From: Formosa agariphila KMM 3901
Lineage (GTDB): Bacteria > Bacteroidota > Bacteroidia > Flavobacteriales > Flavobacteriaceae
Direction: 5' to 3'
DNA: 64,000 nucleotides
Assembly: GCF_000723205.1 (NCBI RefSeq)
Contig: NZ_HG315671.1
Span: forward strand, 570,851-634,850
The notes under the pieces are model-generated. The model saw only the letters and a list, made by a program, of their open reading frames with translations. It searched no databases and was not told where the DNA came from. Shown here piece after piece: positions 51,536 to 61,262 of this stretch; position 1 is the stretch's first letter, and every line of letters begins with the position of its first letter. Position numbers and translations under genes: made by a program.

Positions 51536-53677
51536 TTAGTTAATTGGGAAACCGCGATCTCGCATTAATGCTTCAATTTTAGCATCACGACCTCTAAATT
51601 TTCTGTAAGCGTCTGCAGGATCCATAGCGTTACGTGGCGCAAATAAATAGTTGACTAATTTTTCAGCAACATCTTTATCATAAAAACCGCCTTCAGCTTC
51701 TTTAAATGCTTCAGAAGCATCACTTGTTAAAACATCTGCCCACATATACCCGTAATAAGCAGTAGCATAACCTTCGCCAGAAAATACATGACCAAAGTGT
51801 GGTGTTCTGTGGCGCATAGGTAACTCTTTAGGCATGCCTAACTCGTCTAAAGTTTCGCGTTCAAATTTATCAACATCAATATTTGATGGGTCAGCTAAAT
51901 GAATTTTCATATCAATTAAAGCAGATGCTAGATATTCTGTAGTATCAAATCCTTGATTAAAAGTTGCTGCCTTTTTTATCTTTTCAATTAATGATGCTGG
52001 AATTGGTTCTCCTGTTTTATAGTGCACTAAATAGTTGTTAATGACTTGGTCTGTAGATAACCAACGTTCTAATAATTGCGATTGAAATTCGGTATAATCT
52101 CTAACACCTCCATTTAAAGTTGGGTAGGTAACATCAGATGAAAAGAAGTGAAGTGCATGACCAAACTCGTGGAAAAATGTAACCGCATCGTCCCAAGATA
52201 CTAAAACAGCTTCTCCTGGTGCAGGTTTTACAAAATTAGAATTGTTAGAGGCTAATACATTGGTTTTACCTTTAAACGAAGTTGAGCTTCTATATGTAGT
52301 TGCCCAAGCTCCAGAGCGTTTACCTTGGCGGGCGTAAGGGTCTAAATACCATAGTCCGATATGTTTTCCGGAATCTTTATCTGTAACTTCCCAAACGTTT
52401 ACGTCTTCTTGAAATACAGGAACAGTTCCTTCTGGAACAGGAGTGAAGTTGTAATTAAATAATTCGCCAGCCACAAAAAACATAGCTTCTCTTAATTTAT
52501 CTAATTGCAAATATTGTTTCACTTCATCACTATCTAAATCGTATTTCTTTTTACGAACTTTTTCTGCGTAATATCTGTAATCCCAAGGCTCAATTGTAAT
52601 ATTGTCTCCAAGTTCATTTGCTACGGTTTGCATATCTTCAACTTCTTCTTCTACTCGAGCAATAGCGGCTGGCCAAACAGCAAGCATTAAATTCATTGCA
52701 TTTTCTGGAGTTTTAGCCATACGGTCTTGTAAACGCCATTCTGCATAATTAGTGTAACCCATTAAACCAACGCGTTCTTTACGGAGTTGTAGAATTTTTG
52801 CAATAATCTCGTTATTATCGTATTCGTCTCCATTATCACCTCTAGAATAATAATTTTCCCAAACTTGTTTTCGTAATTCACGATCTGTAGAATAGGTTAG
52901 AAAAGGATCCATTGACGATCGTGTGTTTGTAATAGCGTATTTGCCTGTTTGTCCTTTATCTGCAGCAATTTTTGCAGCAGATTTGATGAAACCATCCGCT
53001 AAACCTCCTAATTGGTCTTCTGTTAAATAGGTGATGTAGTTTTCTTCGTCATGCAAAATGTTATTTCCAAAGTCGGTGTAAAGTGAAGATAGCTCTTTAT
53101 TGATTTCTGCATATCGTTTTTTCTGTTCGGCATTTAAATTAGCGCCATTCATTTCAAATTGCTTGTATGTTAAATCGACTACACGTTGTGCTTGTGGTTC
53201 TAATGGTGTTTGTTGAGAAGCATCGTATACCGTTTTTATGCGCTTGAAGAGTTTTTCGTTTTGAGAAATCTTAGATCTAAAATCTGAAAGTTTAGGTGCT
53301 AGCTCGGCTTGAACGTCTCTAAATTCAGGCGAAGATACATTGGCGCTCATAATACCATAATAGGCAAATACGCGACTAAGTGGTTTTCCGGAGCTTTCCA
53401 TAGCCACAATAGTATTCTCGAAAGTTGGGGCTTCTGTGTTATTTGCTATGGCTTCTATTTCTGCAAGGTTAAGTTTCATAGCTTCCTCGACAGCAGGTCC
53501 TATGGCCTCAACAGAGATTTTATCGAATGCGGGAACACCGTCGTAAGGTCCTGTCCATTCTTGAATTAGTACATTGTCGTTCATGGTTTTTTCAGTTGTG
53601 TTCGGGTTTTCTTCTTTACAGCTTACTAAAAGAATTAGACTGCAAAAAAAAGACGTTTTAAGGGTTTTTAATATCAT
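51536..53677 (-). CDS. M3 family metallopeptidase (dipeptidyl carboxypeptidase type), lipoprotein
   Basis: M3 peptidases are zinc-dependent and cut short peptides. The 713 residues start with a lipoprotein signal (SLILLVSC, Cys20), then the long helical N-terminal domain. The zinc motif FFHEFGHALH lies near residue 505, with the third ligand in a downstream helix (GGVRDYTEFQSQLLERW near 520), and MRHRTPHFGHVFSGEGYATAYYGYMWADV near 635 contributes substrate-binding His and Tyr. The overall layout matches Dcp. A lipid anchor places it outside the cytoplasm, where it could process peptides for uptake. Confidence 0.93.
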   Translation of the reverse strand: MILKTLKTSFFCSLILLVSCKEENPNTTEKTMNDNVLIQEWTGPYDGVPAFDKISVEAIGPAVEEAMKLNLAEIEAIANNTEAPTFENTIVAMESSGKPLSRVFAYYGIMSANVSSPEFRDVQAELAPKLSDFRSKISQNEKLFKRIKTVYDASQQTPLEPQAQRVVDLTYKQFEMNGANLNAEQKKRYAEINKELSSLYTDFGNNILHDEENYITYLTEDQLGGLADGFIKSAAKIAADKGQTGKYAITNTRSSMDPFLTYSTDRELRKQVWENYYSRGDNGDEYDNNEIIAKILQLRKERVGLMGYTNYAEWRLQDRMAKTPENAMNLMLAVWPAAIARVEEEVEDMQTVANELGDNITIEPWDYRYYAEKVRKKKYDLDSDEVKQYLQLDKLREAMFFVAGELFNYNFTPVPEGTVPVFQEDVNVWEVTDKDSGKHIGLWYLDPYARQGKRSGAWATTYRSSTSFKGKTNVLASNNSNFVKPAPGEAVLVSWDDAVTFFHEFGHALHFFSSDVTYPTLNGGVRDYTEFQSQLLERWLSTDQVINNYLVHYKTGEPIPASLIEKIKKAATFNQGFDTTEYLASALIDMKIHLADPSNIDVDKFERETLDELGMPKELPMRHRTPHFGHVFSGEGYATAYYGYMWADVLTSDASEAFKEAEGGFYDKDVAEKLVNYLFAPRNAMDPADAYRKFRGRDAKIEALMRDRGFPIN

Positions 53678-53782
53678 AGAAAAGGGATTTGATTTTTTTT
53701 AAACGTGGTGATTCTATAGGTTAACAAGATACTGAAATTATGTACATGTAGATTTAGTGTTTTTTGAGATGTTTGTAAAAGA

Positions 53783-53812
53783 AAACCCCTTAAGTCTGAA
53801 CTCAAGGGGTTT
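53783..53812 (-). terminator. Terminator of the DUF1573 gene
   Basis: AAACCCCTT and AAGGGGTTT (53783-53791 and 53804-53812) pair across a 12-base loop. It lies 40 bases after the DUF1573 stop codon, and the minus strand continues U-rich. Confidence 0.7.
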
Positions 53813-53851
53813 GTATCTTTTTAAGTTGAAGTATGATACATCAAACTTGTA

Positions 53852-54238
53852 TTATGATTTTGTTGGATCAATAACGTCACCTTTAATTTTTAAAGCTACC
53901 GTTGGTGTGTCTGCATTAGACATAACTGTAATGGTTTTTCTAATTGGCATGACGCGGTTCGTATCGTATTTTACAGAAATCTCTCCAGTTTTTCCTGGCA
54001 TAATAGGTCCTTCTGGTTTTTTTGGTACTGTACATCCACAACTAGATGTAACTTTAGATACAATAAGTGGTGCATCTCCTGTGTTTGTAAATTCAAATAC
54101 ACGTACACCATCTGCCCCTTTTTCAATCGTTCCGTAGTCGATAGTATCCGATTTAAATTCAATTTTAGCAACTTTATCTTGTGCTTGAATTGAGAAGCTA
54201 ATTAATCCGATAAATAAAATAGTTATAAATTGTTTCAT
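53852..54238 (-). CDS. DUF1573 exported protein
   Basis: From the ATG at 54238 the protein has 128 residues: a signal peptide (MKQFITILFIGLISFSIQAQ) and one DUF1573 domain of immunoglobulin-like fold. The domain shows TIDYGTIEKGADGVRVFEFTNTG-like strands, and SSCGCTVPKKPEGPI near residue 73 with the family's CxC motif. An in-frame start at 54292 would precede the signal peptide and is rejected. The function of DUF1573 is unknown; it occurs in many copies in Bacteroidota. It is divergent from valS. Confidence 0.9.
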   Translation of the reverse strand: MKQFITILFIGLISFSIQAQDKVAKIEFKSDTIDYGTIEKGADGVRVFEFTNTGDAPLIVSKVTSSCGCTVPKKPEGPIMPGKTGEISVKYDTNRVMPIRKTITVMSNADTPTVALKIKGDVIDPTKS

Positions 54239-54385
54239 AATAGTATGTATTAAATTTACTGTAAACGTAAATACTTTTTCCTCATTATGCAAGACTATTT
54301 AAGTTATTGGCCTAGCATTAACATTATATTAAGGTTTACTAATCTATAAACACGCAATATAATTTCACATCAAAAGAATAATAAG

Positions 54386-54393
54386 TACTTTTG
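54386..54393 (+). promoter_or_regulatory. -7 box of the valS promoter
   Basis: TACTTTTG matches TANNTTTG, about 118 bases before the valS start. The long leader holds no T-box features that I can see. Confidence 0.45.
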
Positions 54394-54510
54394 CATCTTA
54401 TATTCAAAAACTATTCCAAAGTGTTTAAAACTAACTCTAAATAGCGACCTGATTAGTGACTTATTTTAGGTTGTGTTTTTTCGCTTTAAGCAATACAAAG
54501 ATTCAAAATT

Positions 54511-57153
54511 ATGCCGATGGATATTCCTTCAAAATATGATGCTAATTCAGTAGAAAGTAAATGGTACGATTACTGGATGAAAAACAATTATTTTCATTCT
54601 ACACCAGACGAAAGAGAACCGTATACTATTGTAATTCCGCCACCAAATGTTACCGGTGTGTTGCATATGGGACACATGCTAAATAATACCATTCAAGATG
54701 TATTGGTGCGCCGTGCCCGTTTGTTAGGTAAGAATGCATGTTGGGTGCCTGGAACCGATCACGCCTCTATTGCTACCGAAGCCAAAGTAGTTGCTAAATT
54801 AAAGGAACAAGGCATAGATAAAAACGACCTTACTCGCGACGAATTCTTAGCACATGCTTGGGAATGGACAGAAGAGTACGGTGGTGTTATTCTTGAGCAA
54901 CTTAAAAAATTAGGATGTTCTTGTGATTGGGATAGAACTAAATTTACAATGGACGACGATATGTCGGAAGCTGTAATTAAAGTGTTTGTCGACTTACATA
55001 ACAAAGGTTTAATTTACCGCGGTTATCGTATGGTAAACTGGGACCCAGAAGCACAAACGACCTTGTCTGACGAAGAAGTTATTCACGAAGAACGTCAAGG
55101 GAACTTATATTATATTAATTATAAAATTGAAGGTAGCGACGATACCTTAACCATTGCAACTACACGTCCTGAAACTATTTTTGGAGATACAGCCATTTGT
55201 ATTAACCCGAACGATGAGCGTTTTACACACTTAAAAGGAAAGAAAGCGATAGTGCCAATTTCTAATCGTGTGGTGCCAATTATAGAAGATGAATATGTCG
55301 ATTTAGAATTCGGTACAGGATGTTTAAAAGTAACGCCTGCACACGACGAAAACGATAAGAATTTAGGTGATAAGCACAATTTAGAAGTGATTGATATCTT
55401 TAATGCGAATGCGACTTTAAATAGTTTCGGATTGCAATTTGAAGGTCAAGATCGATTTGAAGCTAGAAAAAATGTAGCTAAAGAATTAGAAGCTTTAGGG
55501 ATTTTAGTAAAAACTGAAGTTCACGTAAATAAAGTAGGAACGTCTGAGCGTACTAAAGCGGTTATCGAACCTCGCTTAAGCGACCAGTGGTTCTTAAAAA
55601 TGGAAGATTTAGTGAAGCCTGCTATCGAAGCGGTTTTAGGTGAAGATGCCGTAATTAAATTATTCCCGAAGAAGTTCGAAAACACCTACCGTCACTGGAT
55701 GGAAAATATCCGTGATTGGAATATTTCACGTCAGTTATTATGGGGACAACAAATTCCTGCATATTTCTATGGCGATGGGAAAGAAGATTTTGTAGTTGCT
55801 GAAACTATTGAAAAAGCAGTAACCTTAGCACAGGAAAAAACGGGAAAAGCCGATTTAAAAGCTGAAGACTTAAAACAAGATACCGATGCTTTAGATACTT
55901 GGTTCTCGTCTTGGTTATGGCCAATGAGTGTATTCGACGGGATTAGTAATCCAGAGAATGAAGAAATCAAGTATTATTACCCAACAAACGATTTAGTAAC
56001 CGGGCCAGACATTTTATTTTTCTGGGTGGCTAGAATGATTATTGCGGGTTACGAATACAAAGACGAAAGACCATTTAATAACGTATACTTAACGGGATTA
56101 GTTCGCGATAAGCAACGTCGTAAAATGAGTAAATCTCTTGGTAATTCACCAGACGCTTTAAAGTTGATAGAAGATTATAGTGCAGATGGTGTGCGTGTAG
56201 GATTGCTTTTAAGTTCGGCGGCCGGAAACGATTTAATGTTCGATGAAGCCCTTTGCCAACAAGGAAAAGGATTCGGAAATAAAATTTGGAATGCTTTTAA
56301 CTTAACCAATTTATGGGACGTTAGTGAAACTATTGAGCAACCACAGTCTAGTAAAATTGCTCTGGAATGGTACGAAGCGAAGTTCCAAGATGCACTAGTA
56401 GAAATTGAAGACCACTTTAGCAAATACCGTTTAAGCGATGCCTTAATGAGTATTTATAAATTGATTTACGACGATTTCTGTGGCTGGTTACTAGAGATTG
56501 TTAAACCTGCATATCAGCAACCAATCGATGCTACAACGTACAATAGTGTAATGGCTCGTTTCGAAGATAATTTAAAAATTCTTCACCCGTTTATGCCGTT
56601 CTTAACCGAAGATATTTGGCAATATATTGCTGAACGTACTCCTGAAGAAGCGTTAATCGTTGCAAAATGGCCAGAAGCGAAGGCGATAAATAAAGATTTA
56701 ATTACTCAGTTTGAATTTGCTTCGGAAGTGATTTCAGGAATTAGAACCGTTCGTAAAGAGAAAAATATTGCGTTTAAAGACGCCATTGGTTTCTCTGTAA
56801 TTAATAATGAAAATGCGAATACTGCTTTCGATGCTGTAATCTCTAAATTAGGGAACTTGGAGGCTATCGATTATGTTACAGAACCAGTAGAAGGCGCTTT
56901 AACATTCCGAGTAAAATCTAACGAGTATTTTATTCCTATGGAAGGCGCTATAGATGTTGAAGCGGAGATTGTGAAGCTAACAGAAGAATTAAAATACACC
57001 GAAGGTTTCTTAAAATCGGTTCAAAAGAAGTTATCTAACGAACGTTTTGTAGCAGGAGCACCTGAGCAAGTCATTGCTAACGAACGTAAAAAAGAAGCAG
57101 ATGCTTTAGCTAAAATTGAAACGATTACATCTAGTTTAGCGAGTTTAAAGTAA
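54511..57153 (+). CDS. valS: Valyl-tRNA synthetase
   Basis: The enzyme charges tRNA-Val. The 880 residues match the class Ia bacterial type. The HIGH motif is in GVLHMGHML (about residues 49-57), the editing domain includes [16 protein letters not shown] near 215, the KMSKS motif is in [13 protein letters not shown] near 537, and the C-terminal coiled coil (about 810-880) fits the ValRS arm. The N-terminus begins [20 protein letters not shown]. It is followed by a strong terminator. Confidence 0.98.
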   Translation: MPMDIPSKYDANSVESKWYDYWMKNNYFHSTPDEREPYTIVIPPPNVTGVLHMGHMLNNTIQDVLVRRARLLGKNACWVPGTDHASIATEAKVVAKLKEQGIDKNDLTRDEFLAHAWEWTEEYGGVILEQLKKLGCSCDWDRTKFTMDDDMSEAVIKVFVDLHNKGLIYRGYRMVNWDPEAQTTLSDEEVIHEERQGNLYYINYKIEGSDDTLTIATTRPETIFGDTAICINPNDERFTHLKGKKAIVPISNRVVPIIEDEYVDLEFGTGCLKVTPAHDENDKNLGDKHNLEVIDIFNANATLNSFGLQFEGQDRFEARKNVAKELEALGILVKTEVHVNKVGTSERTKAVIEPRLSDQWFLKMEDLVKPAIEAVLGEDAVIKLFPKKFENTYRHWMENIRDWNISRQLLWGQQIPAYFYGDGKEDFVVAETIEKAVTLAQEKTGKADLKAEDLKQDTDALDTWFSSWLWPMSVFDGISNPENEEIKYYYPTNDLVTGPDILFFWVARMIIAGYEYKDERPFNNVYLTGLVRDKQRRKMSKSLGNSPDALKLIEDYSADGVRVGLLLSSAAGNDLMFDEALCQQGKGFGNKIWNAFNLTNLWDVSETIEQPQSSKIALEWYEAKFQDALVEIEDHFSKYRLSDALMSIYKLIYDDFCGWLLEIVKPAYQQPIDATTYNSVMARFEDNLKILHPFMPFLTEDIWQYIAERTPEEALIVAKWPEAKAINKDLITQFEFASEVISGIRTVRKEKNIAFKDAIGFSVINNENANTAFDAVISKLGNLEAIDYVTEPVEGALTFRVKSNEYFIPMEGAIDVEAEIVKLTEELKYTEGFLKSVQKKLSNERFVAGAPEQVIANERKKEADALAKIETITSSLASLK

Positions 57154-57192
57154 ATAGGTTACTCTAATATCTAGAGTTTCAATATTAATTAG

Positions 57193-57228
57193 AAACACCT
57201 CGGCAATACATGTTGAGGTGTTTTTTTT
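57193..57228 (+). terminator. valS terminator
   Basis: AAACACCTC and GAGGTGTTT (57193-57201 and 57215-57223) form a stem with a 13-base loop, followed by a run of T, 40 bases after valS. The remaining bases to 57365 show nothing further. Confidence 0.85.
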
Positions 57229-57365
57229 ATGCTTTGAATTGGTGGAATATTAATAGAAAATCTATGATAAATTTATTTCAGTATCTTGTGTGAATCTAAA
57301 ATATGTGTGTCAATTCGAATATTTTTTACTCAAAGTCTAATCCTTAATTTAAATGATTATAATCA

Positions 57366-58463
57366 TTATATTCCAACAAGGAATCGTGATTTTTTCTTAA
57401 ATATTTTTTTTATTAATTTTAATACTTCTAAATTAATAAATATCAGAATAATTGAATACGTTATGATAAGAGGAGCAAGAAATACCTCTGAATAATTAGC
57501 AACTAATTCTAATAAAATTAATTTTACTTTAATTAATACCCCGTTTAATATTAGGTGAGTGAAATAGATACCAAAGCTAAAGGTTGCAAAATCATTTAGA
57601 ACCGTTAAATTTTTATACTGAAGTGATTTAAGGTATTTTAAAATAATTATTGTAAAAGATATTTTTTGTAAATAAAACAGGCCTTCAGTTATACTAAATA
57701 TACCATATTCTGATTCCCAATCAAAAATCATAAATAATAAAATCATAATTGTAGATGTAATAGAAATGATTATAACTAAAGTAAAATACTTTTTTATAAA
57801 GAAAACCAATTTTTCATAGCGCATTGCTGTATGCATTCCGATTATATAAATTGGAAAGAAATAAAGAAATTGATAAAATGTAATGTTTGTCCCGGTTCTG
57901 GTTCCTAATAGAGGTAATAACAAAATTAAAGGAAATGCCTTTATCCTTATATTATAAGGTACTAATAATAGCAAAGGGCTAATTAAAAATACTATAGAAA
58001 TAAATGGAATGTACCAAAATTGAAGTTGTGATTTTCCATAGATAATATTGTTAAACCATTCTATAGAAAATTCATTGATGTTGAATTGGTCAAAGGATCT
58101 GAAAGATTTAATTAATAATAGAAGTGTTGAAATTAGTATGTACGGTACGATTACATTTTTCAATTTATTTTTATAATAAGCATTTATTCGAAAATTGGAT
58201 GATAAATAATAAAATAGAAAACCAGATACAAACAAAAAATATATGGTAGAATTATGAAATAAAATCTCTCTCAATGAATTTAATAATTCAGTTCTGCTAC
58301 TGTCAATTAGAGAGCTTGGTGCAGGAGAATAACTTATTAAATGAGCAAATACTATATTAATGATTGCGAACCCTCTAAAATAATGGAAATGCTTTAAGAA
58401 TGGTCCGTTTTTTTTGGGTAAACTATCTTTTTTAAGAAATAATGTATTTAATTTTTCAATCAT
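57366..58463 (-). CDS. Acyltransferase family 3 membrane protein
   Basis: The 365 residues contain about ten membrane helices. The family signature HYFRGFAIINIVFAHL (about 27-42) holds the catalytic histidine and arginine, and FGIYFTHLILNG lies near residue 295. Family members O-acetylate sugars of polysaccharides or peptidoglycan. The gene is strongly AT-rich relative to neighbours and stands apart by 150 bases from the glycosyltransferase upstream, which suggests it was acquired separately. It may finish a glycan or lipid built by the neighbouring genes, but that is inference. Confidence 0.88.
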   Translation of the reverse strand: MIEKLNTLFLKKDSLPKKNGPFLKHFHYFRGFAIINIVFAHLISYSPAPSSLIDSSRTELLNSLREILFHNSTIYFLFVSGFLFYYLSSNFRINAYYKNKLKNVIVPYILISTLLLLIKSFRSFDQFNINEFSIEWFNNIIYGKSQLQFWYIPFISIVFLISPLLLLVPYNIRIKAFPLILLLPLLGTRTGTNITFYQFLYFFPIYIIGMHTAMRYEKLVFFIKKYFTLVIIISITSTIMILLFMIFDWESEYGIFSITEGLFYLQKISFTIIILKYLKSLQYKNLTVLNDFATFSFGIYFTHLILNGVLIKVKLILLELVANYSEVFLAPLIITYSIILIFINLEVLKLIKKIFKKKSRFLVGI

Positions 58464-58616
58464 ATATTATTAGTTTTTATTATGGATTTTGGGTGTTTTT
58501 TATAAAAATAGAAATGTAGCATGTTTGTATAGTTGGTTTGTAATTGAGTGATTTTAATTTGAAATCAGCTATATCAAGTTTTATATTTTAGTGTTATTGA
58601 TTAATTATTTTTGTAT

Positions 58617-59468
58617 TTAAAACCCAAACTTCTTCAGCATTCCTTTCCAACGTAATTTTCTTATAAATTCGCCTTGTTCTGGAGTCACTAAAGGTTCTAT
58701 ATTTTCGTTTTTAGCTTTAAAATAGCCAGACATATAATCGTTAAAAAGAGAGAGATTCTTTTTCTTCATGGCTAGTTTCAAAGCAGAAATAGCTGTGATA
58801 GAAAAGCCATAACGCATTTTGTACATGGCTTCACCTTGCATATATTTTGAAGCTTTATTATAACTTGCGCCAGTAGGTTTTAGGTGTTTTACGTGCAACG
58901 ATTCATCGGTAAGAATTTCCCAATGATTAAACTTTGCTAATAATTCATCAATAGTGTCCCAACCCATGGCAGGTTTTAATTTTCCAATATCTAAAAAGCA
59001 CTGTTTTCGGTAAGCCTTAAGTGCACCGCGAATATGGTCTTTGTTGGTTAAATCTTCTAAAATCCAATCTTCATCCTTTTTAATGTAGCAAAACCCAGCA
59101 ACCATACCCAATGTTGGTTTGGTTTTAAAATGATTAGAAATCGTTTCTAAATAGTTTTCAGGGAAGATTAAATCGGCATCGAACTTACACATGATATCGT
59201 AATTCTCATCTAGGGTATCTAATCCTTTGTAAAAGGCATTTATAATTTTAGAACCTGGTAAATGTTTATCGGACGATTGTACGTTCACAATAGAAATCCA
59301 TGAATGTTTTTCAATGTAAGATTCTACGATAGCTTGGGTGTTATCTGTAGAGTGGTCATTCACAATAACCAATTGTTTTGGCAACAGGGTTTGTTTTGCT
59401 AACGATTCTAAAGTACGTCCAATAGAATCATCTTCATTATGTGCGGGAATGACAATGTAAAAATTCAT
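58617..59468 (-). CDS. Glycosyltransferase family 2
   Basis: A soluble GT-A glycosyltransferase of 283 residues: NFYIVIPAHNEDDSIGRTL (2-20), LVIVNDHSTDNTQAIV (about 33-48), the metal-binding DxD in MCKFDADLIFPENYL (near 92) and GWDTIDELLAKFNHW near 165. There is no membrane helix. It is the third gene of a KAS III-methyltransferase-glycosyltransferase set with short gaps, so it may glycosylate a lipid product of that set. Acceptor and sugar unknown. Confidence 0.88.
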   Translation of the reverse strand: MNFYIVIPAHNEDDSIGRTLESLAKQTLLPKQLVIVNDHSTDNTQAIVESYIEKHSWISIVNVQSSDKHLPGSKIINAFYKGLDTLDENYDIMCKFDADLIFPENYLETISNHFKTKPTLGMVAGFCYIKKDEDWILEDLTNKDHIRGALKAYRKQCFLDIGKLKPAMGWDTIDELLAKFNHWEILTDESLHVKHLKPTGASYNKASKYMQGEAMYKMRYGFSITAISALKLAMKKKNLSLFNDYMSGYFKAKNENIEPLVTPEQGEFIRKLRWKGMLKKFGF

Positions 59469-59537
59469 GCTATGAAATTCAATATTTAAATCTTATATCG
59501 CAAAGATTACGATAGCTATTTTTATAAAAAGCAGATT

Positions 59538-60065
59538 TTATTTTGAAATCCGTTCAGCATAAACAATATAGTAGCGTGGCGTAAAACGCCTAAGAATAGG
59601 ACGGATACCAATTTTATTCGTTGGGTTTGTCCATTTATGACGTGCTTTTATTTCCCAGCCAGCTTTTTCTAGTAACCAATCGAACTGCCAATCTTCAAAT
59701 TCGTGGTAATGCCTATCTCGCATATCGGTTTTACTTCTATACGCTTCTGCAAACCATAATTTAAGAGGCACACTGGCAACTAACTTATCGGCTTTAATAG
59801 CTTTTAAAACCGTAAAAGGTGATAAGAGGTGTTCGAAAATTTCGAAAGCGGTGACCACATCGGCATTAGATTGTGTTAAAGCTGAAGTGTCAAGATCTAA
59901 ATCTTCACCTGTAGTATTCGTTACTTTAAATCCATGGTCTTCCATGACTTTAGTAAACGGATTTACAACACCTAAGTCTAAAATATTAGACGCTTTTGTG
60001 ACGTGTTGTTCTAAGAATTCAATAGTGTTTTTATATCGCTTATGCGGAAAATGACTTTCGTACAT
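59538..60065 (-). CDS. SAM-dependent methyltransferase-like protein
   Basis: The 175 residues have a short class I methyltransferase fold: ASNILDLGVVNPFTKVMEDHGF (about 25-46), ADVVTAFEIFEHLLSPFTVLKAI (about 73-95) and a SVPLKLWFA strand near 103. The SAM loop is reduced (LGVVNPF in place of GxGxG), so activity is uncertain. It lies between the KAS III-like gene (29-base gap) and the glycosyltransferase (69-base gap) and is probably co-transcribed with both. Confidence 0.78.
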   Translation of the reverse strand: MYESHFPHKRYKNTIEFLEQHVTKASNILDLGVVNPFTKVMEDHGFKVTNTTGEDLDLDTSALTQSNADVVTAFEIFEHLLSPFTVLKAIKADKLVASVPLKLWFAEAYRSKTDMRDRHYHEFEDWQFDWLLEKAGWEIKARHKWTNPTNKIGIRPILRRFTPRYYIVYAERISK

Positions 60066-60094
60066 ACTATTCTATTTCCGCATAAGCGGTACTT

Positions 60095-61153
60095 TTAATA
60101 TTTGTATACTATAGCATTAATGTGCATTCCTGCACCAACGCTTGCAAATATAATAACATCGCCTGTGTTAAGACTATGATTTTCTAATTTATTGTGTCTA
60201 ACAATATCGAAAAGTGTAGGTACGGTAGCTACAGAACTATTACCTAAATTCCCGATAGTCATAGGCATAATATTCTCGGGTGTTTTCATTTTAAATAAAC
60301 GATAGAATCGCTTTAAAATGGCGTCATCCATCTTTTCATTGGCTTGATGAATAAACACTTTCTTTACATCTATAATATCGTAACCACTAGCATCTAAACA
60401 TGCTTTCATAGCTGCTGGTACATGGGTTAATGCAAATTCATATATTTTTCGACCATCCATTTTTATATACTTGGTCGTTTCATCTAAATCGGTATTAAAC
60501 GATTTTCCATACGATAAATGAAAAGCGTTATCGAGCGTGTAACTTTCTGTAACGTGAGATAAAATTCCACCAGGTTCACTTGTTTCTTCAAGGATACAAG
60601 CGCCTGCACCGTCTGAGAAAATCATGGCATCTCTGTCGTGCTTATCTACAACTCTAGACAAGGTTTCAGAACCGATAACCAAACAACGTTTAGCAATGCC
60701 AGCTTTTATAAATGCTTGTGCTTGTATTACACCTTCAATCCAACCGGGACATCCGAAAAGTAAATCGTAAGCAACGCATTTAGGATTTTTAATTTTTAGC
60801 TTGTGTTTCACGCGTACAGCTAGACCAGGTAACATATCACTTTGATTACTTCCGTAAGGCATGTCTCCAAAATTATGAGCAAAAACAATGTAATCTATAG
60901 TTTCTGGATCGATGTTAGCATTGGCTATAGCTTTCTCCGCAGCAAGAAATCCGATGTCTGAAGATGTGAACTCTTCTTTAACATAACGACGTTCAGATAT
61001 CCCTGTAATGGATTTAAATTTATCAATTATGACAGTATTGTCATTTTCAAAGGGAGTTCCATCATTATTGAGGAACGAATGATTGAGAAATTTGTCGTTT
61101 TCTTGAACAATAGAAGGTATGTAACTTCCTGTTCCTGTGATTTTTATATTCAT
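60095..61153 (-). CDS. Beta-ketoacyl-ACP synthase III-like enzyme
   Basis: The 352 residues have the thiolase fold and the KAS III triad: Cys135 in LLFGCPGWIEG, His269 in FIHQANEKMDD and Asn305 in IGNLGNSSVAT. These condense acyl-CoA with malonyl-ACP or, in the DarB-like branch, join two acyl units. No acyl carrier protein, FabD or FabG is beside it, and the usual housekeeping fabH sits with plsX, so this is a specialised paralogue. Start: ATG at 61153; a TTG directly before it would add one residue. A U-rich hairpin terminator ends against the start codon. It heads a KAS III-methyltransferase-glycosyltransferase set. Confidence 0.88.
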   Translation of the reverse strand: MNIKITGTGSYIPSIVQENDKFLNHSFLNNDGTPFENDNTVIIDKFKSITGISERRYVKEEFTSSDIGFLAAEKAIANANIDPETIDYIVFAHNFGDMPYGSNQSDMLPGLAVRVKHKLKIKNPKCVAYDLLFGCPGWIEGVIQAQAFIKAGIAKRCLVIGSETLSRVVDKHDRDAMIFSDGAGACILEETSEPGGILSHVTESYTLDNAFHLSYGKSFNTDLDETTKYIKMDGRKIYEFALTHVPAAMKACLDASGYDIIDVKKVFIHQANEKMDDAILKRFYRLFKMKTPENIMPMTIGNLGNSSVATVPTLFDIVRHNKLENHSLNTGDVIIFASVGAGMHINAIVYKY

Positions 61154-61163
61154 CAAAAAAAAA

Positions 61164-61221
61164 TTGCCTTTATAGCGTATTTTATCTTTATGAAGATACT
61201 TACAATTACTATAAAGGCAAT
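61164..61221 (-). terminator. gcvP terminator abutting the KAS III start codon
   Basis: ATTGCCTTTATAG and CTATAAAGGCAAT (61173-61185 and 61209-61221) pair perfectly over 13 bp with a 23-base loop. The minus strand then has about nine U, ending 2-3 bases before the start codon of the KAS III-like gene. It lies 40 bases after the gcvP stop codon. Confidence 0.75.
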
Positions 61222-61262
61222 GCTTATTTAGTTGTTATTTACGATGTCCAAACCGAGATTTA

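Noticed and set aside
54394-54510. Possible T-box or other tRNA-responsive leader before valS
   Set aside because: No T-box sequence or paired stem set was found in the 118-base leader, and T-boxes are not expected in Bacteroidota.
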